The notes beneath the pieces are model-generated. The model worked only from the letters and a program-made list of their open reading frames with translations, ran no database searches and had not been told where the DNA came from. A program made the translations under genes and the position numbers. From assembly GCA_051747745.1 (NCBI GenBank), contig JBNJGL010000009.1:1-54935 (forward strand): 54,935 bases of DNA, read 5' to 3'. How positions within the stretch are numbered: position 1 is the stretch's first letter; each line of letters starts with the position of its first letter. This document shows, piece by piece, positions 33,708 to 43,137 of the stretch. The DNA is from QPJE01 sp051747745 (GTDB taxonomy: Bacteria; Bacillota; Halanaerobiia; Halanaerobiales; Halanaerobiaceae).

Positions 33708-34496
33708 ATGGGAGCAGGAATTTTAAGTAATAATTCTATATACCTTTTTGTCCTGATTATGATCCGCTATATTGGAATGATGCTGATTACACCTATTTTC
33801 AGCAGTCAGGTAATAATAAATAGGGTTAAAATTATTCTTGCCGTATCTCTGGCGGTTCTGACATATCCCATTCTGCAGCAGATGTATCAGATAGAATTTA
33901 ATTTAAATCCTATTCTGCTGATAATAAATATTATGAGTGAGATCAGTGTTGGATTATTTATGGGTTTTGCTGTTTTTTTAATTTTTTCTGCTGTACAGAT
34001 GGCAGGCCAGTTTATTGATATGCAGATGGGTTTTAGAATTGCAAATGTAGTTGATCCTTTTACGGGAGCAAATTCTCCAGTAATAGGTCAGTTTAAAAAT
34101 ATACTGATAACACTTGTTTTTCTGGCAGTTAATGGACATCTTTTTTTGATAAGACAGCTGTTTTCTTCATTTGAAATAATTCCACCGGGCCAGATAAATT
34201 TTGGTGTGGAAATCTGGCAGTATTTTTTCCGCAGAAGTGCAGATATGTTTGTGCTGTCGGTAAAAATGGCTCTGCCGATTGTTGGTGCAGTGTTTGTAAT
34301 AGATATTATACTTGCTTTTTTGGCCAGGGCGGTACCTCAGATGAACCTCTTTATTGTTGGTCTGCCTGTTAAAATAATGGCCGGTCTTGTACTGCTGTTT
34401 TTACTCTTAGGAGTTTTAACTCATTTTTACAATCAGATTATTATGGATATAATATATGAAATTGGTGATTTATTTAAACTTCTTGCACCAGAATAG
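33708..34496 (+). CDS. fliR: Flagellar type III secretion protein FliR
   Basis: Export gate subunit, 262 residues, with six hydrophobic segments. Family marks are RYIGMMLITPIFSSQVIINR, MGFRIANVVDPFTGANSPVI and the C-terminal FLARAVPQMNLFIVGLPVKI. It starts at ATG 6 bases after the fliQ stop and is followed 11 bases later by flhB. No fusion with FlhB is present. Confidence 0.95.
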   Translation: MGAGILSNNSIYLFVLIMIRYIGMMLITPIFSSQVIINRVKIILAVSLAVLTYPILQQMYQIEFNLNPILLIINIMSEISVGLFMGFAVFLIFSAVQMAGQFIDMQMGFRIANVVDPFTGANSPVIGQFKNILITLVFLAVNGHLFLIRQLFSSFEIIPPGQINFGVEIWQYFFRRSADMFVLSVKMALPIVGAVFVIDIILAFLARAVPQMNLFIVGLPVKIMAGLVLLFLLLGVLTHFYNQIIMDIIYEIGDLFKLLAPE

Positions 34497-34507
34497 AGGA
34501 GATTAAA

Positions 34508-35575
34508 ATGCCTGATGATGGAACTGGAGAAAAAACAGAAGATCCCACGCCGAAGCGGAAACGCGATGCAAGGGAAAAGGGTAATGTTGCCAAAAGCAAA
34601 GAAATAAGTCAGGCATTTACTTTACTGGCCAGTTTTTTACTTCTTTATTTTTTTATGCAGCAAATTATGTTCAATGTAATGGCAGGTATTGAAAGATATT
34701 TTTCAGATTTTATTGTAGATCCACTATCGGTGGATATGGCAGGCAGGTTGCTCCAGGATACAATGATCTATACAGTAAAAACGATTTATCCTGTACTTAT
34801 AGTTACAGCTGTAGTCGGTTTTTTTGTGAACTTTCTGCAGATAGGACCACTTTTTACGACAAAAAATCTGGCTCCAGATATAAAAAAAATGGATCCTATA
34901 AAAGGGTTAAAAAATATCTTTTCTCTCCGCGGTTTTGTGGAATTTTTGAAGTCACTTCTGAAGCTGGGAATAATAGCATTTATAGCTCAGAGTTTTCTTA
35001 AAAATAACATTATTATCTTTCGGAGATCATTAAACCAGGGTCTGGAACTTGCACTGGCAGAAATCGCGTTACTGATCAGCAAAATGGGTTTTACAATAAT
35101 TGCTGCAATGGTACTGCTTGGAATCTTTGATCTCTTATATCAGCGGTGGCAGCACAATAAAGACCTTAAAATGTCTAAATATGAGGTCAAACAGGAAAGA
35201 AAAGAAATGGAGGGAGACCCTGTTATCCTCCAGAAAAGAAGAGAAAAACAGAGGCAGATTAGTTTAAATAGAATGATGAATGCTGTTAAAGATGCAGATG
35301 TAGTGATTACAAACCCAACCCATATTGCAGTTGCCCTGCAGTATGATCTGGATGAAATGGATGCACCTGTGGTTGTGGCTAAAGGTGAAGGTTTCGTGGC
35401 AGAAAAAATAAAGGGAAAAGCAAAAGAACTTGAGATAGAGATTGTAGAAAATAAACCTCTGGCCCGTTCTCTAAATAAAATGGCAGAGATCGGTGATCAG
35501 ATTCCAGTTGAGCTTTATCAGGCTGTAGCAGAAATAATGGCATATGTATTTAAGGAAAATAATCGCTTTAATTAA
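34508..35575 (+). CDS. flhB: Flagellar export gate protein FlhB
   Basis: Substrate-specificity switch of the export gate, 355 residues. N-terminus EKTEDPTPKRKRDAREKGNV, four TM segments to about residue 210, then a cytoplasmic domain with the autocleavage motif Asn269-Pro270-Thr271-His272 (ITNPTHIAVALQYD) that FliK acts on. AGAGGAG precedes ATG. All key residues look intact. Confidence 0.97.
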   Translation: MPDDGTGEKTEDPTPKRKRDAREKGNVAKSKEISQAFTLLASFLLLYFFMQQIMFNVMAGIERYFSDFIVDPLSVDMAGRLLQDTMIYTVKTIYPVLIVTAVVGFFVNFLQIGPLFTTKNLAPDIKKMDPIKGLKNIFSLRGFVEFLKSLLKLGIIAFIAQSFLKNNIIIFRRSLNQGLELALAEIALLISKMGFTIIAAMVLLGIFDLLYQRWQHNKDLKMSKYEVKQERKEMEGDPVILQKRREKQRQISLNRMMNAVKDADVVITNPTHIAVALQYDLDEMDAPVVVAKGEGFVAEKIKGKAKELEIEIVENKPLARSLNKMAEIGDQIPVELYQAVAEIMAYVFKENNRFN

Positions 35576-35593
35576 TGGAGGTTAATCTCAGCA

Positions 35594-37663
35594 GTGGATA
35601 ATAGTCTAGTATATTCAAAAATAACAAAAAATAGTGATATTGTATTTGCCCTTATGGTAGTAGGTATAATTGTCATGTTTATTATACCTATGTCCACAGT
35701 GCTGATGGATATTCTGCTGGCAGCAAATATAACATTTTCCATGGTTGTAATTCTGGTCAGCATATATACTACTGAACCGCTCGATATCTCGGTTTTCCCA
35801 TCACTACTTTTATTTGCAACCCTGTTTAGACTGGGATTAAATGTGTCGACAACCAGGTTAATACTTGGACAGGGATATGCTGGAGAAATTATAATGAGTT
35901 TTGGTGATTTTGTTGTAGGTGGTAACTATGTTGTTGGACTTATAATTTTCTTAATCTTGATAGTAATTCAGTTTGTAGTAATTACCAAAGGAGCAGAAAG
36001 GGTTGCTGAAGTTGCAGCCCGTTTTACACTTGATGCAATGCCGGGTAAACAGATGAGCATAGATGCTGATCTCAATGCCGGTATAATAGATGAAAAGGAA
36101 GCAAAATACGAAAGAGAAAAAATAAGAAAAGAAGCCGATTTTTATGGAGCAATGGATGGTGCCAGCAAATTTGTTAAAGGAGATGCAATTGCCGGTATAA
36201 TTATAACCTTTATAAATATTATTGGTGGTTTAATAATTGGAATGATACAGCAGAATATGGGTTTTGCAGAAGCAGCACAGACATATACCCTGCTGACAGT
36301 AGGGGATGGACTTGTATCTCAGATACCGGCTCTGCTTATTTCTACCGCAACAGGTATGGTTGTGACAAGAGCAGCTTCGGAAAACAATATGGGCCAGGAA
36401 ATGACCGACCAGCTCCTCAAACAGCCAAAAGCACTGTTTATTGCTGCCGCTGTGCTGACAGTTTTAGGATTTGTACCGGGTCTGCCGACAATCCCCTTTT
36501 TATTTCTGGCAGTATTTATAGCTGTAATGGGGTATTTAATGGTAAATGCAGCAGCAGAGGAAGAAGAGGTTAAGCAGGCTCCAGAACAGAAACAGGTTAG
36601 TGAAGCAAAAAAACAGGAAGCAAAACAGGAAGAATTAAAACAGCTGATTAAAGTTGATAAGCTGGAAATAGAAGTTGGGTATAATCTGATATCAATGGTT
36701 CTGCCGGAACAGGGCGGCGATTTTCTGGACAGAGTCTCGGTTATTAGAAAGCAGATAGCAGTTGAACTCGGTATTATTTTACCACCAGTACGCATAGTTG
36801 ATAATCTTCAGCTTGAACCAAATATATACCGCATTAAACTGCAGGGAGTAGAAATAAGCAGTTATAAACTGTATGCAGATAAATATCTGGCCATGGATCC
36901 GGGCCATACACTGGAAGAAATTGAAGGAATAGAAACAGAAGAACCTGCTTTTGAAACACCTGCTATCTGGATAGAAGAAGAGGACCGGGAAAGAGCAGAA
37001 ATGGCCAATTATACAGTGGTAGATCCCAGCTCAGTTCTCGCCACCCATTTAACAGAAGTTATAAAAAATCATTCCCATGAACTGCTGGGGAGACAGGAAG
37101 TTAAAAAACTTATCGACAATATAAAAGAAGAGCAAAAAGCAGTTATAGATGAATTAATACCGGATAAAATGAACTTAGGGGAAATACAAAAAATACTGCA
37201 GAATCTTCTGTGGGAAAATATACCTATTAAAAATCTTGTTTTGATCCTGGAAACACTTGCCGATCATGCCGGGAGAACAAATGATAAAACTATTTTAACC
37301 GAATATGTAAGACAGGCACTTTCCCGTCAGATAAGCAATCAATTTACAGGACCAGATAATGTACTCAATGTATTCACTATAGATCCGGCTAAAGAAGAAC
37401 AGCTTGTCAATTCTTTAGAACAGTCTGATCAGGGCAACTATCTTTCACTGCAGCCTGATCAGGCTCAGAATCTGATCAATCAGGTTGTTGAACAGGCCAG
37501 AGCACTTCTGGAAAAAGGCAGTGATCCGATTCTGCTGACATCACCGATGATCAGGCGTCCTATTAAAGAACTTGTGCACAGAACTTTTGAAGATTTAGTT
37601 GTTCTATCATTTAATGAACTTGAACCTGATGTTGATCTTCAGGTGCAGGGGGTTGTAAACTAG
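35594..37663 (+). CDS. flhA: Flagellar export gate protein FlhA
   Basis: Export gate and chaperone-docking platform, 689 residues. About eight TM segments lie in the first 320 residues, with the FHIPEP signature region (VSTTRLILGQGYAGEIIMSF, GNYVVGLIIFLIL, KGAERVAEVAARFTLDAMPG, KQMSIDADLNAGIID). A Lys/Glu-rich linker (about 320-350) and the large cytoplasmic domain follow, with conserved EYVRQALSRQI. The GTG start is behind TGGAGG at a rather wide 12 bases. The flhF ATG follows the stop at once. Confidence 0.97.
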   Translation: MDNSLVYSKITKNSDIVFALMVVGIIVMFIIPMSTVLMDILLAANITFSMVVILVSIYTTEPLDISVFPSLLLFATLFRLGLNVSTTRLILGQGYAGEIIMSFGDFVVGGNYVVGLIIFLILIVIQFVVITKGAERVAEVAARFTLDAMPGKQMSIDADLNAGIIDEKEAKYEREKIRKEADFYGAMDGASKFVKGDAIAGIIITFINIIGGLIIGMIQQNMGFAEAAQTYTLLTVGDGLVSQIPALLISTATGMVVTRAASENNMGQEMTDQLLKQPKALFIAAAVLTVLGFVPGLPTIPFLFLAVFIAVMGYLMVNAAAEEEEVKQAPEQKQVSEAKKQEAKQEELKQLIKVDKLEIEVGYNLISMVLPEQGGDFLDRVSVIRKQIAVELGIILPPVRIVDNLQLEPNIYRIKLQGVEISSYKLYADKYLAMDPGHTLEEIEGIETEEPAFETPAIWIEEEDRERAEMANYTVVDPSSVLATHLTEVIKNHSHELLGRQEVKKLIDNIKEEQKAVIDELIPDKMNLGEIQKILQNLLWENIPIKNLVLILETLADHAGRTNDKTILTEYVRQALSRQISNQFTGPDNVLNVFTIDPAKEEQLVNSLEQSDQGNYLSLQPDQAQNLINQVVEQARALLEKGSDPILLTSPMIRRPIKELVHRTFEDLVVLSFNELEPDVDLQVQGVVN

Positions 37664-38869
37664 ATGAAAATCAAGAAATATACTGGAGAAACAATACAGG
37701 ATGTAATATTTAAAGTAAAGGCTGATCTGGGACCAGAAGCAATTATCATAGAAAAAAGGAAATTTAAAAAAGGTGGTATTTTTGGTTTTTTTGGAAAAAC
37801 AGTTGTAGAAGTACTTGCAGCACTGGAAGAAAAAAAACGACCTCAGTATAGTTCTGATAAAAACAGCAGGGAAAAAGAAGAGATGGTTAAAGAACCTCTT
37901 CCTGACAGGCCAAAAGAACTTCTGGAAAATGAAAGCGAGATTTTTTCTGGCGAAAAAGAAGAAGTTGAAAATATTCAAAAAAAGAATACAGAGAATACTG
38001 ATTATCCTGCTAAAAAACAGAGATCAAAAAATAATAATTATAATGATAAAAATACAGATAGAGTAAAAGAAAAGGAAATAAAGGAAAGTTATAAAAATAC
38101 AGAAATATATGATTATCTTTATAATCAGGGTGTGGAAGAAAATCATTTATACTCTTTTATAAATAAGCTTAATAAAGGTGCAGGTTTTCCACTTAAAGAT
38201 GATTACAGCAAAAAAGTCAAACATTTTAGCCGCCAGTATTTTGCCGACAGTTCCCCTATTACAATTAATAAAAAGAGAAAGGTTGTTTCATTTATTGGAC
38301 CAACCGGTGTTGGCAAAACAACAACAATAGCCAAAATAGCTGCTCATTTTGCAGTTGATAAAAACAAAAAAGTAGGTTTAATTACAGCAGATACATACAG
38401 AATAGCCGCAGTAGAGCAGCTGCAGACATACAGCAATATAATAGATATCCCATTTAAAGTCTGCTACAGCAGCAGCAAACTAAGATCAATGATAAAAGGA
38501 AAGTTTAAAAACTGTGATTTGATATTTATAGATACACCCGGCAGCAGCTGGAAAGATCAGCTTCAGCTGGGCAGACTTAAAGATTATACAGAAAATGAAA
38601 TTATAGATGAAGTTCACCTCCTTGTCAGCTTGAATATTAAGCGTCAGGACATGTATAATATTATTGAACGTTTTAGAAAAATGAGCCCGGATAAACTTCT
38701 GCTGACAAAATTGGACGAAACAGGCAGTTATGGAGACTTTATCAATATTAAGGAAAGATATGATCTTCCTTTTTCATATTTAACATTTGGCCAGGATGTA
38801 CCAGATGACATAAATCCGGCCTGTCCGGAAATATTATTTAAATATCTTTTTGGTGATTACCATGCTTAG
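37664..38869 (+). CDS. flhF: SRP-family GTPase FlhF
   Basis: Controls flagellar placement and number with FlhG. It is 401 residues: an N-terminal B domain MKIKKYTGETIQDVIFKVKA, a Lys/Asn/Glu-rich low-complexity middle (about 60-150), then the NG GTPase with P-loop GPTGVGKTTTIAKIAAHFA (about 212-230), DTYRIAAVEQLQTYS and FIDTPGSSWKD. The G4 motif is TKLDETGSYG. It starts directly after the flhA stop. The final codons overlap flhG. Confidence 0.95.
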   Translation: MKIKKYTGETIQDVIFKVKADLGPEAIIIEKRKFKKGGIFGFFGKTVVEVLAALEEKKRPQYSSDKNSREKEEMVKEPLPDRPKELLENESEIFSGEKEEVENIQKKNTENTDYPAKKQRSKNNNYNDKNTDRVKEKEIKESYKNTEIYDYLYNQGVEENHLYSFINKLNKGAGFPLKDDYSKKVKHFSRQYFADSSPITINKKRKVVSFIGPTGVGKTTTIAKIAAHFAVDKNKKVGLITADTYRIAAVEQLQTYSNIIDIPFKVCYSSSKLRSMIKGKFKNCDLIFIDTPGSSWKDQLQLGRLKDYTENEIIDEVHLLVSLNIKRQDMYNIIERFRKMSPDKLLLTKLDETGSYGDFINIKERYDLPFSYLTFGQDVPDDINPACPEILFKYLFGDYHA

Positions 38870-39770
38870 TCAGGCCGCAAAATTAAAAGAAATTGTAAAA
38901 AAGAAAAAAGAAGATATGCTGAAGGATGAAGGTAATAATAGTGTCGGGAAAAAAAGCAGAACCAGAACCATAGCTATTGCAAGTGGTAAAGGTGGTGTTG
39001 GTAAATCAACTCTGACAGTCAATCTTGCTTATAATTTAACAAAACTGGAAAAAGAAGTTCTGGTTATTGACAGTGATATTGGTATGGCAAATCTTGATAT
39101 TATGCTCGATGTAAATCCTATTTATGATATGGGGCATTTGTTAAGAGGTGAATGCAGTCTTCAGGAAGCAATTGTTAAAGATCCAAGCGGTATCAGTATT
39201 CTCAGTGGAATTACAGGAGATGACAGTTTTATAAATATTGATACCACTAAAATGGAAAAAATGGTTGATATTGCTGGAGAAATGGAAAAAGATTATGATT
39301 ATTTACTGATAGATTTAGGAGCAGGTGCCAGTAAAAGTATAGTAAGCACTATTCTCTCTGCAGAAGAACTTCTTTTAGTTCTCACTACAGAGCCAACATC
39401 TGTAATGGACAGCTACAGTCTAATAAAGATACTGGCCAAATATAATTTTAATAAACCTGTTAAGCTTGTATTAAATCAGGTCGACAGAAAAAAAGATGCA
39501 GAAAAGACTGCCAAAAGAATGAAAAAGACAGTAAAAAAATATCTAGATATAGAGCTGGATTTAGTAGGACAAATTTCTCATGATAGAAATATCAGTGCTG
39601 CCATAAGGAAGCAGAGGCCGTTTTCGGAAATATATTCTGGAAGAACCGCAGCAGAAGATTTTGAAAATCTTGCAAGAATAATTACCGGTGAAGAAGTAGA
39701 AAAACCGAGCAAAGGTGTTAAAAGTTATTTTTATAAAATGGTAGGTTTTTTTAGCAGTAATAGGAAATAA
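38862..39770 (+). CDS. flhG: MinD-like ATPase FlhG (YlxH)
   Basis: ATPase partner that stimulates FlhF GTPase activity and limits flagellar number, 302 residues. The N-terminal activating helix MLSQAAKLKEIVKKKKED is followed by the deviant Walker A SGKGGVGKS at residues 41-49, the switch DSDIGMANLDIMLDV, and YLLIDLGAGASKSIV. The frame is open to TTG 38850, but ATG 38862 gives the family N-terminus and overlaps the flhF end by 8 bases. Confidence 0.94.
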   Translation: MLSQAAKLKEIVKKKKEDMLKDEGNNSVGKKSRTRTIAIASGKGGVGKSTLTVNLAYNLTKLEKEVLVIDSDIGMANLDIMLDVNPIYDMGHLLRGECSLQEAIVKDPSGISILSGITGDDSFINIDTTKMEKMVDIAGEMEKDYDYLLIDLGAGASKSIVSTILSAEELLLVLTTEPTSVMDSYSLIKILAKYNFNKPVKLVLNQVDRKKDAEKTAKRMKKTVKKYLDIELDLVGQISHDRNISAAIRKQRPFSEIYSGRTAAEDFENLARIITGEEVEKPSKGVKSYFYKMVGFFSSNRK

Positions 39771-39784
39771 CATTGGAGTTGAGA

Positions 39785-40414
39785 ATGATGAAAATGCCGG
39801 AAATTAACCAGAAATTAGAAATAGAAATCTTAACCGGACTTTATAAAGGAAAATATTTAAGCAAAGTTGCTGATATTAAAAAAGGTGGTATACTAATTAC
39901 CGGTTTGTATAGGGAAGGTTCTCCACTTCCTGTCAGGCTTAAACAGAATATTGAAGTATATTTTACAACAGAAAGAGCTGCCTATAAGTTTAAGAGCAGG
40001 GTTAAAAAACGTTTAAAAGAGCCATTTCCACTTTTATATATTAAAAAACCTGATGATATAACCAGAATTCAGCGCAGAGATTATTTCCGCCTGGAAGTAA
40101 GCGGCAAACTTGATATCTACACTTCGGAAGAGGAGAAACTGATGGAGGCGAGGCTGCTTGATATCAGTGGAGGGGGAATTAAAATTGAGGTAGATGAATT
40201 TGTTAATAAAGGTGAAGAAATTAAGGTTGATCTCAAAAATATTTTAAAGAAAAAAGAATTGATCAGTGCCTCTGTTGTGAGATCTCATAAAAAAGATCAC
40301 AAAAGCTGGGAGCTGGGAATTCAGTTTGAGGATATTAGGGAAAATGTGAGAGAAGAAATAATTCAGTGGATATTTGCATATCAGAGGAAAAATAGAAAAA
40401 AAGGATTAAATTAA
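39785..40414 (+). CDS. PilZ-domain c-di-GMP receptor (YcgR/flagellar brake-like)
   Basis: A 209-residue protein with an N-terminal YcgR-like beta domain (about 1-88) and a C-terminal PilZ domain. Both c-di-GMP-binding motifs are present: Arg94-x-x-x-Arg98 in RIQRRDYFR, and Asp126-x-Ser128-x-x-Gly131 in LLDISGGGIKIEV. In other bacteria such proteins slow the motor or block the stator when c-di-GMP is high. The frame is open to TTG 39773, but GGAG lies inside that extension, so ATG 39785 is preferred. It sits between flhG and a small membrane protein gene in the c-di-GMP riboswitch-controlled operon. Confidence 0.9.
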   Translation: MMKMPEINQKLEIEILTGLYKGKYLSKVADIKKGGILITGLYREGSPLPVRLKQNIEVYFTTERAAYKFKSRVKKRLKEPFPLLYIKKPDDITRIQRRDYFRLEVSGKLDIYTSEEEKLMEARLLDISGGGIKIEVDEFVNKGEEIKVDLKNILKKKELISASVVRSHKKDHKSWELGIQFEDIRENVREEIIQWIFAYQRKNRKKGLN

Positions 40415-40735
40415 ATGCTTTTTAAATCAATTTTATCAGGATTTATATTTTATGTCTTAAATTTAATATATTATTTAATAAAAAAAATCGAATTAAAAAC
40501 AGTATTTTTTGAAAGTCTTAATAGAACAGTTATTTTTGTATTAATACTTAATCTTCTATATCTTCTGATCAAAGTTTTAAAAAACAGCAGTCAGGACAGT
40601 GGTGGAGACGGGGAGAAAAAAAGTAATAAAGAAACTGAATCTCACGATACAAAAACTGACAGAGAAAATTCAGAAGACGATGGATTTTCACCGATTAATC
40701 CTCCTGAAATAGAATACACTCAGCGAGAAGATTAA
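40415..40735 (+). CDS. Small membrane protein of unknown function, flagellar operon
   Basis: Not recognised. It is 106 residues, with two hydrophobic segments (about 7-24 and 35-53) joined by a short KKIELKT loop. A hydrophilic, acidic tail of about 50 residues follows (SSQDSGGDGEKKSNKETESH to the end) with proline-containing NPPEIEYTQRED. The ATG follows the PilZ gene stop immediately, so it is translated with it. It lies upstream of fliA, where other Firmicutes carry small poorly conserved genes. The composition of the tail suggests a disordered cytoplasmic or periplasmic arm. Confidence 0.7.
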   Translation: MLFKSILSGFIFYVLNLIYYLIKKIELKTVFFESLNRTVIFVLILNLLYLLIKVLKNSSQDSGGDGEKKSNKETESHDTKTDRENSEDDGFSPINPPEIEYTQRED

Positions 40736-40758
40736 TACTCTAAAAAAGGAAGATTATT

Positions 40759-41505
40759 ATGCCAAAAAAAGAAAAACTGTGGCAGAAATATAAAGAGCAG
40801 AGTGATCAGCAGGCAAGAAAAGATCTAATCTTAGAACATATTAACCTTGTCAGATACGCTGCCGGCAGAATCAGTGTTATACTCCCTGATCATATAGATA
40901 GAGATGATCTGGAAAGCTATGGAATTATTGGTCTAATAGAGGCTGTAGAAAATTTTGATTACAAAAGAAATATCAAATTTTCCACTTTTGCACTACCGCG
41001 CATAAAAGGAGAGATATTTGACCATTTAAGAAATCAGGACTGGCTGCCCAGCAGCATGAGAAGGCAGATTAAGCTGATCGATGAAAGAAAATTAGAATTC
41101 AAAAATAAACAGGGGCGGGAGCCTTCAAATGAAGAATTGGCGGAAACTCTTGATATAGATTTAGAAAAGATTGAAAATGTTCTTTACAGAAAATATATAT
41201 CTGACTGGATATCGCTGTCACATGACTATGATGGTTCAGAACTAATACAGCTTATTGATTCAGATGCCGAGCAGCCTGCTGCTAAAATGGAAGAGGAAGA
41301 TGCAGTAGAACTGCTGGCAGAAAAGATCGACAGCCTGAAAAAAAGAGAAAAGCTGCTGGTACAGCTGTATTATTATGAAGAGCTTACACAGACAGAGATA
41401 GCCGATATAATGGATATCAGTCCGGCCCGCGTTTCTCAAATACATAAACAGATTGTCCGCAGGCTTAGAGGTATGCTGAGCAAGAACAAAGAATATTTTT
41501 TCTAA
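40759..41505 (+). CDS. fliA: Flagellar RNA polymerase sigma factor FliA/SigD (sigma-28)
   Basis: Sigma factor for late flagellar and chemotaxis genes, 248 residues. Region 2 shows RKDLILEHINLVRYAAGRIS, LESYGIIGLIEAVENFDYKR and FSTFALPRIKGEIFDHLRNQ, then DWLPSSMRRQ, typical of the FliA/SigD/WhiG group. Region 4 is LLVQLYYYEELTQTEIADIM followed by SPARVSQIHKQIVRRLRGML. AAAAAAGGAAG precedes ATG. Sigma-28-like sequences before cheY, the fliW-csrA cluster and the first chemoreceptor are its probable targets. FlgM was not found in the window. Confidence 0.95.
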   Translation: MPKKEKLWQKYKEQSDQQARKDLILEHINLVRYAAGRISVILPDHIDRDDLESYGIIGLIEAVENFDYKRNIKFSTFALPRIKGEIFDHLRNQDWLPSSMRRQIKLIDERKLEFKNKQGREPSNEELAETLDIDLEKIENVLYRKYISDWISLSHDYDGSELIQLIDSDAEQPAAKMEEEDAVELLAEKIDSLKKREKLLVQLYYYEELTQTEIADIMDISPARVSQIHKQIVRRLRGMLSKNKEYFF

Positions 41506-41525
41506 TGAGAGGCAGGTAAATTAAA

Positions 41526-43121
41526 TTGGATAAAGACAGAGGAACTTTTAATGGAAAGGATTATCTTCTTAAATTCACTGATAGTGATGTAAAAATAAAA
41601 ATAAATTATGATAATGATATTTCATTATCTGATATAAGAGATTTTTTAAAAGAAAAAAACATTGTTGAAGTAGATTTTGAACTGCTGCTGGAAAAATTTC
41701 AGGACAAATATACAGACTGGTTCAGTATTGCTCCCAGAATTAAAGATTTAGATGAAGATGATAGAGTTAGTTTTAAAATATCTGATGACAGGATGAAAGC
41801 ATTTATGAGCTTTGATCCTGGTAATGGAAGCAGCATTTTGAATTATGAAGATATAAAATTACTCCTGGAAGAAAAAAATATTTGTTTTGGTTTAAAAGAA
41901 AATCGAGTAGAGGATATAGTTGAAAGAAGAATTTCTGTTAATGAGAAATTAATTGCTGAAGGAGAAAAACCTTCAGCCGGTGAAGATGCAAAATTGATTT
42001 ATCATTTTGAGGAAAAAGAAAAAAATGTTGGAACACTGCGTCAGGATGGAACTATGGATTTCCATAACAGAAATTTAATAACAAATGTAAAAAAGGGAGA
42101 AAAAATTTTAACCAAGAAGCCCGCTCAAAAAGGTGAACCGGGTAAAAATGTTAAGGGAGATGAAGTTAAACCACCACCAGTAAAAGACAAAAAGCTTCCA
42201 AGAGGGAAAAACACTGTAAAAAAGGATAACTGTGTCTATGCAGCAATAGATGGACAGGTTATAAGAGAAAGGGATAAGGTAAATGTAAGACCGGTACTGG
42301 AAATCAATGGTGATGTAGATTTCAATACAGGTAATATAGATTTTGTTGGTAGTGTTAAAATAAGAGGTAATGTCAGAGAAGGATTTATTGTTAAAGCAGA
42401 TGGTGATATAGAAGTAGAAGGGAATGTTGGGGCAGCTGAAGTTGTATGCAGTAAAAATGTGAGTATCAAAAAAGGATTTTTAGGGCGGGGAAAAGGAAAA
42501 ATTGAAGCTGATGGTGAGGTAAATGTCCGCTTTGTTGAGAATGGGAATATATCTGCTGCAGAAATATTTGTTCACGAAGCATCTATGCACAGTGAGCTGA
42601 AGGCAAAGGATAGTATTGTAGTTAAAGGAGGGAAAGGTCTTCTTGTAGGGGGAAAAGCATCGGCACGCAGCTTAATTGAAGCTAATATAGTTGGCTCAAG
42701 CCTTGCCACTAAAACTTTACTAGAAATAGGTTTGGATCCAGGTATTCATGCTAAATATAAGGAAAAAAAAGAAGAAATGGAATCACTTAAGCAGAACCTG
42801 GATAAAGTTAACAAAGGTATCAGGATGTTTAAACAGATGAAAGATAATGGTGTAAAACTGCCGAAAAATAAAATAGAAATGTTTAATAAACTTTTAGAAA
42901 CAGAAAAAGAACTGAAAAAGAAGCAGGAAGAACTGAAAAAAGAACTGGAAGATTTGCAGGAACAGCTTTCAAATAATGAAAAGGGTGAGATTAAAATTAA
43001 TGAAGCTGTTTTTCCTGGAGTACATCTTTTGAGCAGTAAAGATAAAATGATAATTCAAAATAAAACTTCAAGATCATGTTTTACAGAAGTAAATGGTGAA
43101 TTGAGACAGAAAACTTCATAA
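41526..43121 (+). CDS. FapA/DUF342 family protein
   Basis: A 531-residue protein of the FapA (DUF342) type. The conserved core is GTLRQDGTMDFHNRNLITNV then GEKILTKKPAQKGEPGKNVK and repeated short beta stretches (INGDVDFNTGNIDFVGSVKI, GNVREGFIVKADGDIEVEGN) forming a right-handed beta-helix. A coiled coil at about 415-490 follows (MESLKQNLDKVNKGIRMFKQ). Family members are polymerising scaffold-like proteins, often next to motility genes; in Vibrio FapA is tied to flagellar placement and sugar signalling. The TTG start lies behind GAGAGGCAGG, and the exact function here is unknown. Confidence 0.85.
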   Translation: MDKDRGTFNGKDYLLKFTDSDVKIKINYDNDISLSDIRDFLKEKNIVEVDFELLLEKFQDKYTDWFSIAPRIKDLDEDDRVSFKISDDRMKAFMSFDPGNGSSILNYEDIKLLLEEKNICFGLKENRVEDIVERRISVNEKLIAEGEKPSAGEDAKLIYHFEEKEKNVGTLRQDGTMDFHNRNLITNVKKGEKILTKKPAQKGEPGKNVKGDEVKPPPVKDKKLPRGKNTVKKDNCVYAAIDGQVIRERDKVNVRPVLEINGDVDFNTGNIDFVGSVKIRGNVREGFIVKADGDIEVEGNVGAAEVVCSKNVSIKKGFLGRGKGKIEADGEVNVRFVENGNISAAEIFVHEASMHSELKAKDSIVVKGGKGLLVGGKASARSLIEANIVGSSLATKTLLEIGLDPGIHAKYKEKKEEMESLKQNLDKVNKGIRMFKQMKDNGVKLPKNKIEMFNKLLETEKELKKKQEELKKELEDLQEQLSNNEKGEIKINEAVFPGVHLLSSKDKMIIQNKTSRSCFTEVNGELRQKTS

Positions 43122-43137
43122 AAGGAGGTGAATGGTT

